Assembly: GCA_043751595.1 (NCBI GenBank)
Contig: JAYUZR010000055.1
Location: forward strand, 1-21,479
Length of the DNA stretch: 21,479 nt
Reading direction: 5' to 3'
Source: JAYUZR01 sp043751595
GTDB taxonomy: Bacteria > Patescibacteriota > UBA1384 > CAILIB01
This document shows, in pieces, positions 19,812-21,479 of the stretch (positions are counted from its first letter, which is position 1; each line of letters opens with the position of its first letter). A program made the translations under genes and the position numbers. Below the pieces are notes generated by a model, which worked only from the letters and a program-made list of their open reading frames with translations, was not told the DNA's origin and did no database searches.

Positions 19812-21296
19812 CTAAGTAGTGGCAATTTGGGGAGAAAAGACGGTCTTGGCCTCCTCAACGCTCGAGGCGATGGTTCGTGGCTTGGAGCGGGGAACCGTTG
19901 CCAGATTGGTGTGATAGGTAACCTTATGCGGCTCGCCAAGGCACTCAGTTAGTACTGAATTAATAAGTTCGGCGTGCTTTCGCTCGGATAGGGTATCGGC
20001 ATGAAACTGGAATCTGACGCCAACTACAATGTGCCGGTCTTCTACCGAATGAATTACCGTGTCACGCAAGACCTGGGCCAGGGCAGGGCGCTCGGCACTC
20101 ACTCTATCAATTAACTGCTTCCAGGCGGCGCGAGCTCCTTTGTTGCGGGTAGTTTTTTCCGGAGGTTCTTCAACATCACGTAGCTCGATAACCGGTACCT
20201 TCTCGGCCGCAACGCTGGCCACCTTGGCGGTCTCAAGCTGTTTTGGTTGATATTCTCCCGGCTCTTCTTGGTGAATAGCGGTAGCAGGCTTACTAAGTAG
20301 GGCGGCGCAATCGAGAAGGGCTAGCTCCAGTGGTAGGCTGGGGATGGGGCTGTGCTTGGTGAGGATACTGGCCTCGTGCAATAAGCGAAGAGCTGAAGGA
20401 TTTTGGCTGCCAAAAGTCTGATTCTGACGAATAGTAAAGAGCAGTTCAAGGAGAATGCCATCGGGGGTACTAACCGCTAGTAGCTTCTCTAGCTGGCCTC
20501 GAATAGCAGTAGTAGTACCAGCTTGGACCGTTGCTAGAAGCTGGTTAATTGCTTCTTCAGTCGGAATACCCAGGTGTAGCGCCGCTTCGGCGAGGGTGAG
20601 GGGAGAGTAGGCGGCGGCTAGCGCCTCTAGCGTTGCCTCGGCGTCGCGGAAGGCTCCTTTGGCGTGTTGAGCAATAAGGGCGATGGCCCCATCTTCTACT
20701 TGTAACTTTTCTTGAGCGATAATAGTGCGTAACTTGGCGATAATATTGTCAGTGCTCGCTGACTGTAATCGTAGAATCTGGCACCGGGAGCGAATAGTAA
20801 GAGGTATTTTTTGTAGCTCAGTGGTGGCAAGTAAGAAAAGGCAATGCTCGGGTGGCTCCTCAAGCGTTTTAAGCAGGGCATTAAAGGCATCACCGGTCAG
20901 CATGTGGACTTCATCAATCAAGTACACTCGTTTTTTGAGAAGTTGCGGCGGATACAGGCACTGGTCGCGCAGTTCTCGTATATCCTCAATACTGCGATGA
21001 GAAGCGGCATCAATCTCGAGCCAATCAGTGGTGGCATGCGAACTAATAGCCTCACAGGAAGAGCAGTTACCGCAGGGTTCGTAACTGGCATCACTTTTCT
21101 GTACTGGGTGCTCGCAGCATACTGCCTGGGCAAAAATGCGGGCAGTGGTAGTTTTTCCTACGCCGCGCGGCCCGGTAAAAAGATAGGCATGGGCCAGCAT
21201 ATGCTTACGCAATGCCTGCTGTAGAACACGGGTAACCAGCTCTTGCTCAAGAACAAGATTAAACTGGTGTGGGCGATAGGCGCGGTAGTAGGTCAT
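19812..21296 (-). CDS. dnaX: DNA polymerase III subunit gamma/tau
   Basis: 494-aa clamp-loader ATPase that opens and loads the beta sliding clamp. From the chosen start: MTYYRAYRP, Walker A GPRGVGKTT at 42-50, a zinc-binding cluster (CC...CGNCSSC), Walker B YLIDEVHML, LEEPPEH, sensor-1 LATTE, and the SRC arginine-finger motif (IRSRC). Domain III helices follow, then a variable region (about 365-400, Pro/Glu-rich) and a C-terminal domain including VVGVRFQFHADTLSERK. I chose the ATG at 21296 because family members begin close to Y-x-YRP; ATG 21302 and TTG 21317 are in frame upstream. I saw no slippery run of A's, so a separate gamma form is not predicted. Coupled to a ferredoxin downstream instead of the ybaB-recR genes usual in many bacteria. 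Confidence 0.96.
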   Translation of the reverse strand: MTYYRAYRPHQFNLVLEQELVTRVLQQALRKHMLAHAYLFTGPRGVGKTTTARIFAQAVCCEHPVQKSDASYEPCGNCSSCEAISSHATTDWLEIDAASHRSIEDIRELRDQCLYPPQLLKKRVYLIDEVHMLTGDAFNALLKTLEEPPEHCLFLLATTELQKIPLTIRSRCQILRLQSASTDNIIAKLRTIIAQEKLQVEDGAIALIAQHAKGAFRDAEATLEALAAAYSPLTLAEAALHLGIPTEEAINQLLATVQAGTTTAIRGQLEKLLAVSTPDGILLELLFTIRQNQTFGSQNPSALRLLHEASILTKHSPIPSLPLELALLDCAALLSKPATAIHQEEPGEYQPKQLETAKVASVAAEKVPVIELRDVEEPPEKTTRNKGARAAWKQLIDRVSAERPALAQVLRDTVIHSVEDRHIVVGVRFQFHADTLSERKHAELINSVLTECLGEPHKVTYHTNLATVPRSKPRTIASSVEEAKTVFSPQIATT

Positions 21297-21306
21297 ATTC
21301 ATAGGA

Positions 21307-21312
21307 AGTATA
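21307..21312 (-). promoter_or_regulatory. Likely -10 box of dnaX
   Basis: TATACT (21312-21307) on the minus strand ends 10 nt before the ATG at 21296 (4 nt before the ATG at 21302), so the leader would be only a few nucleotides. No good -35 seen. Confidence 0.3.
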
Positions 21313-21342
21313 GCCAAGGTGCACTAAAAGGCTAGTCTGCGT

Positions 21343-21350
21343 GATACAAT
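21343..21350 (+). promoter_or_regulatory. Likely extended -10 of the HU gene
   Basis: TG is followed immediately by ATACAAT. The hexamer TACAAT (21345-21350) matches 5 of 6 and the TGn pattern is partly met (TG-A-TACAAT). Start near 21357 gives a leader of about 28 nt. The -35 region is weak. Confidence 0.35.
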
Positions 21351-21384
21351 TATTTGGATTTAATGTAAGTAGTCGTACGGAGGG

Positions 21385-21479
21385 GTGAACCAACACGACC
21401 TTGTCAGCAAGCTGGCCGAAACCTTGGGTTGGAAGCAGTCGCAAGTAGACGACTTACTTGATGCTGTCACCGAAACCAT
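21385..21479 (+). CDS. HU-family DNA-binding protein, N-terminal 31 aa (3' end outside window)
   Basis: From GTG 21385 the frame reads MNQHDLVSKLAETLGWKQ and continues SQVDDLLDAVTET, the helix-turn-helix dimerisation start of HU/IHF proteins (compare MNK-x-DLV-x-K-x-AE...). HU bends and compacts DNA as a dimer. The DNA-binding beta arms lie beyond the right edge. GGAGG (21379-21383) is unusually close to the GTG, with a 1-nt gap. A stop (TAG at 21370) lies in frame upstream, so no earlier start is possible. Diverges from dnaX. Confidence 0.82.
   Translation, partial: MNQHDLVSKLAETLGWKQSQVDDLLDAVTET

Overview
The window looks like a gene-dense stretch of bacterial chromosome at moderate G+C, using the standard genetic code: TGA is a stop (for example the stop at 13140) and Trp is TGG. 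My best guess is a Candidate Phyla Radiation (Patescibacteria)-like genome. The reasons are compact operons, many starts without a Shine-Dalgarno (SD) sequence, a minimal-length glucan phosphorylase, a single-domain GlmU-like transferase and a glycine-rich RRM protein. No single marker proves the phylum. I see no rRNA, tRNA, CRISPR array, IS element or phage module.

Layout. 1-2370: the N-terminal part of a Glu/Pro-rich protein (runs off the left edge), a VKOR-type thiol oxidoreductase, and a head-to-head GlmU-like nucleotidyltransferase. 2440-3000: an RRM/RGG RNA-binding protein with its terminator. 3065-3960: two small winged-helix-like proteins on the minus strand. Both have strong SDs and non-ATG starts, and one has a palindromic operator-like site just upstream. 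4012-9162 (minus): a four-gene operon of RDD membrane protein, polytopic membrane protein, GT35 glucan phosphorylase and GH13 amylase. 9201-11340: a leaderless secreted or anchored protein, a GC-rich PEP-CTERM protein and an unknown 210-aa protein, each with its own promoter. 11342-15333 (minus): a DUF5752-like protein, a eukaryote-type (GT3) glycogen synthase and an archaeal-type debranching enzyme. 15341-18048 (minus): a GT4 glycosyltransferase overlapping a GH57 amylase. 18073-19423: a leader with a hairpin and a tiny ORF, then a signal-peptide plus four-TM protein. 19430-21479: dnaX coupled to a small ferredoxin, and the start of an HU gene diverging from dnaX.

How it works together. Six enzymes form a storage-glucan module in three adjacent minus-strand transcription units. 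GT3 synthase (probably UDP-glucose dependent) and possibly the GT4 enzyme build the polymer. The phosphorylase, debranching enzyme, GH13 and GH57 degrade it to glucose-1-phosphate, glucose and maltodextrins. No ADP-glucose pyrophosphorylase (GlgC) or canonical GH13 branching enzyme (GlgB) is in the window. Accessory islands (winged-helix pair, PEP-CTERM protein, 210-aa protein) differ from the metabolic genes by having good SD sequences and individual promoters. The most novel-looking signals are the tandem winged-helix gene with its 25-bp interrupted palindrome, two head-to-head genes that appear leaderless with the same TAGCAT -10 box, the PEP-CTERM protein, and the 22-bp inverted duplication of the ferredoxin gene end.
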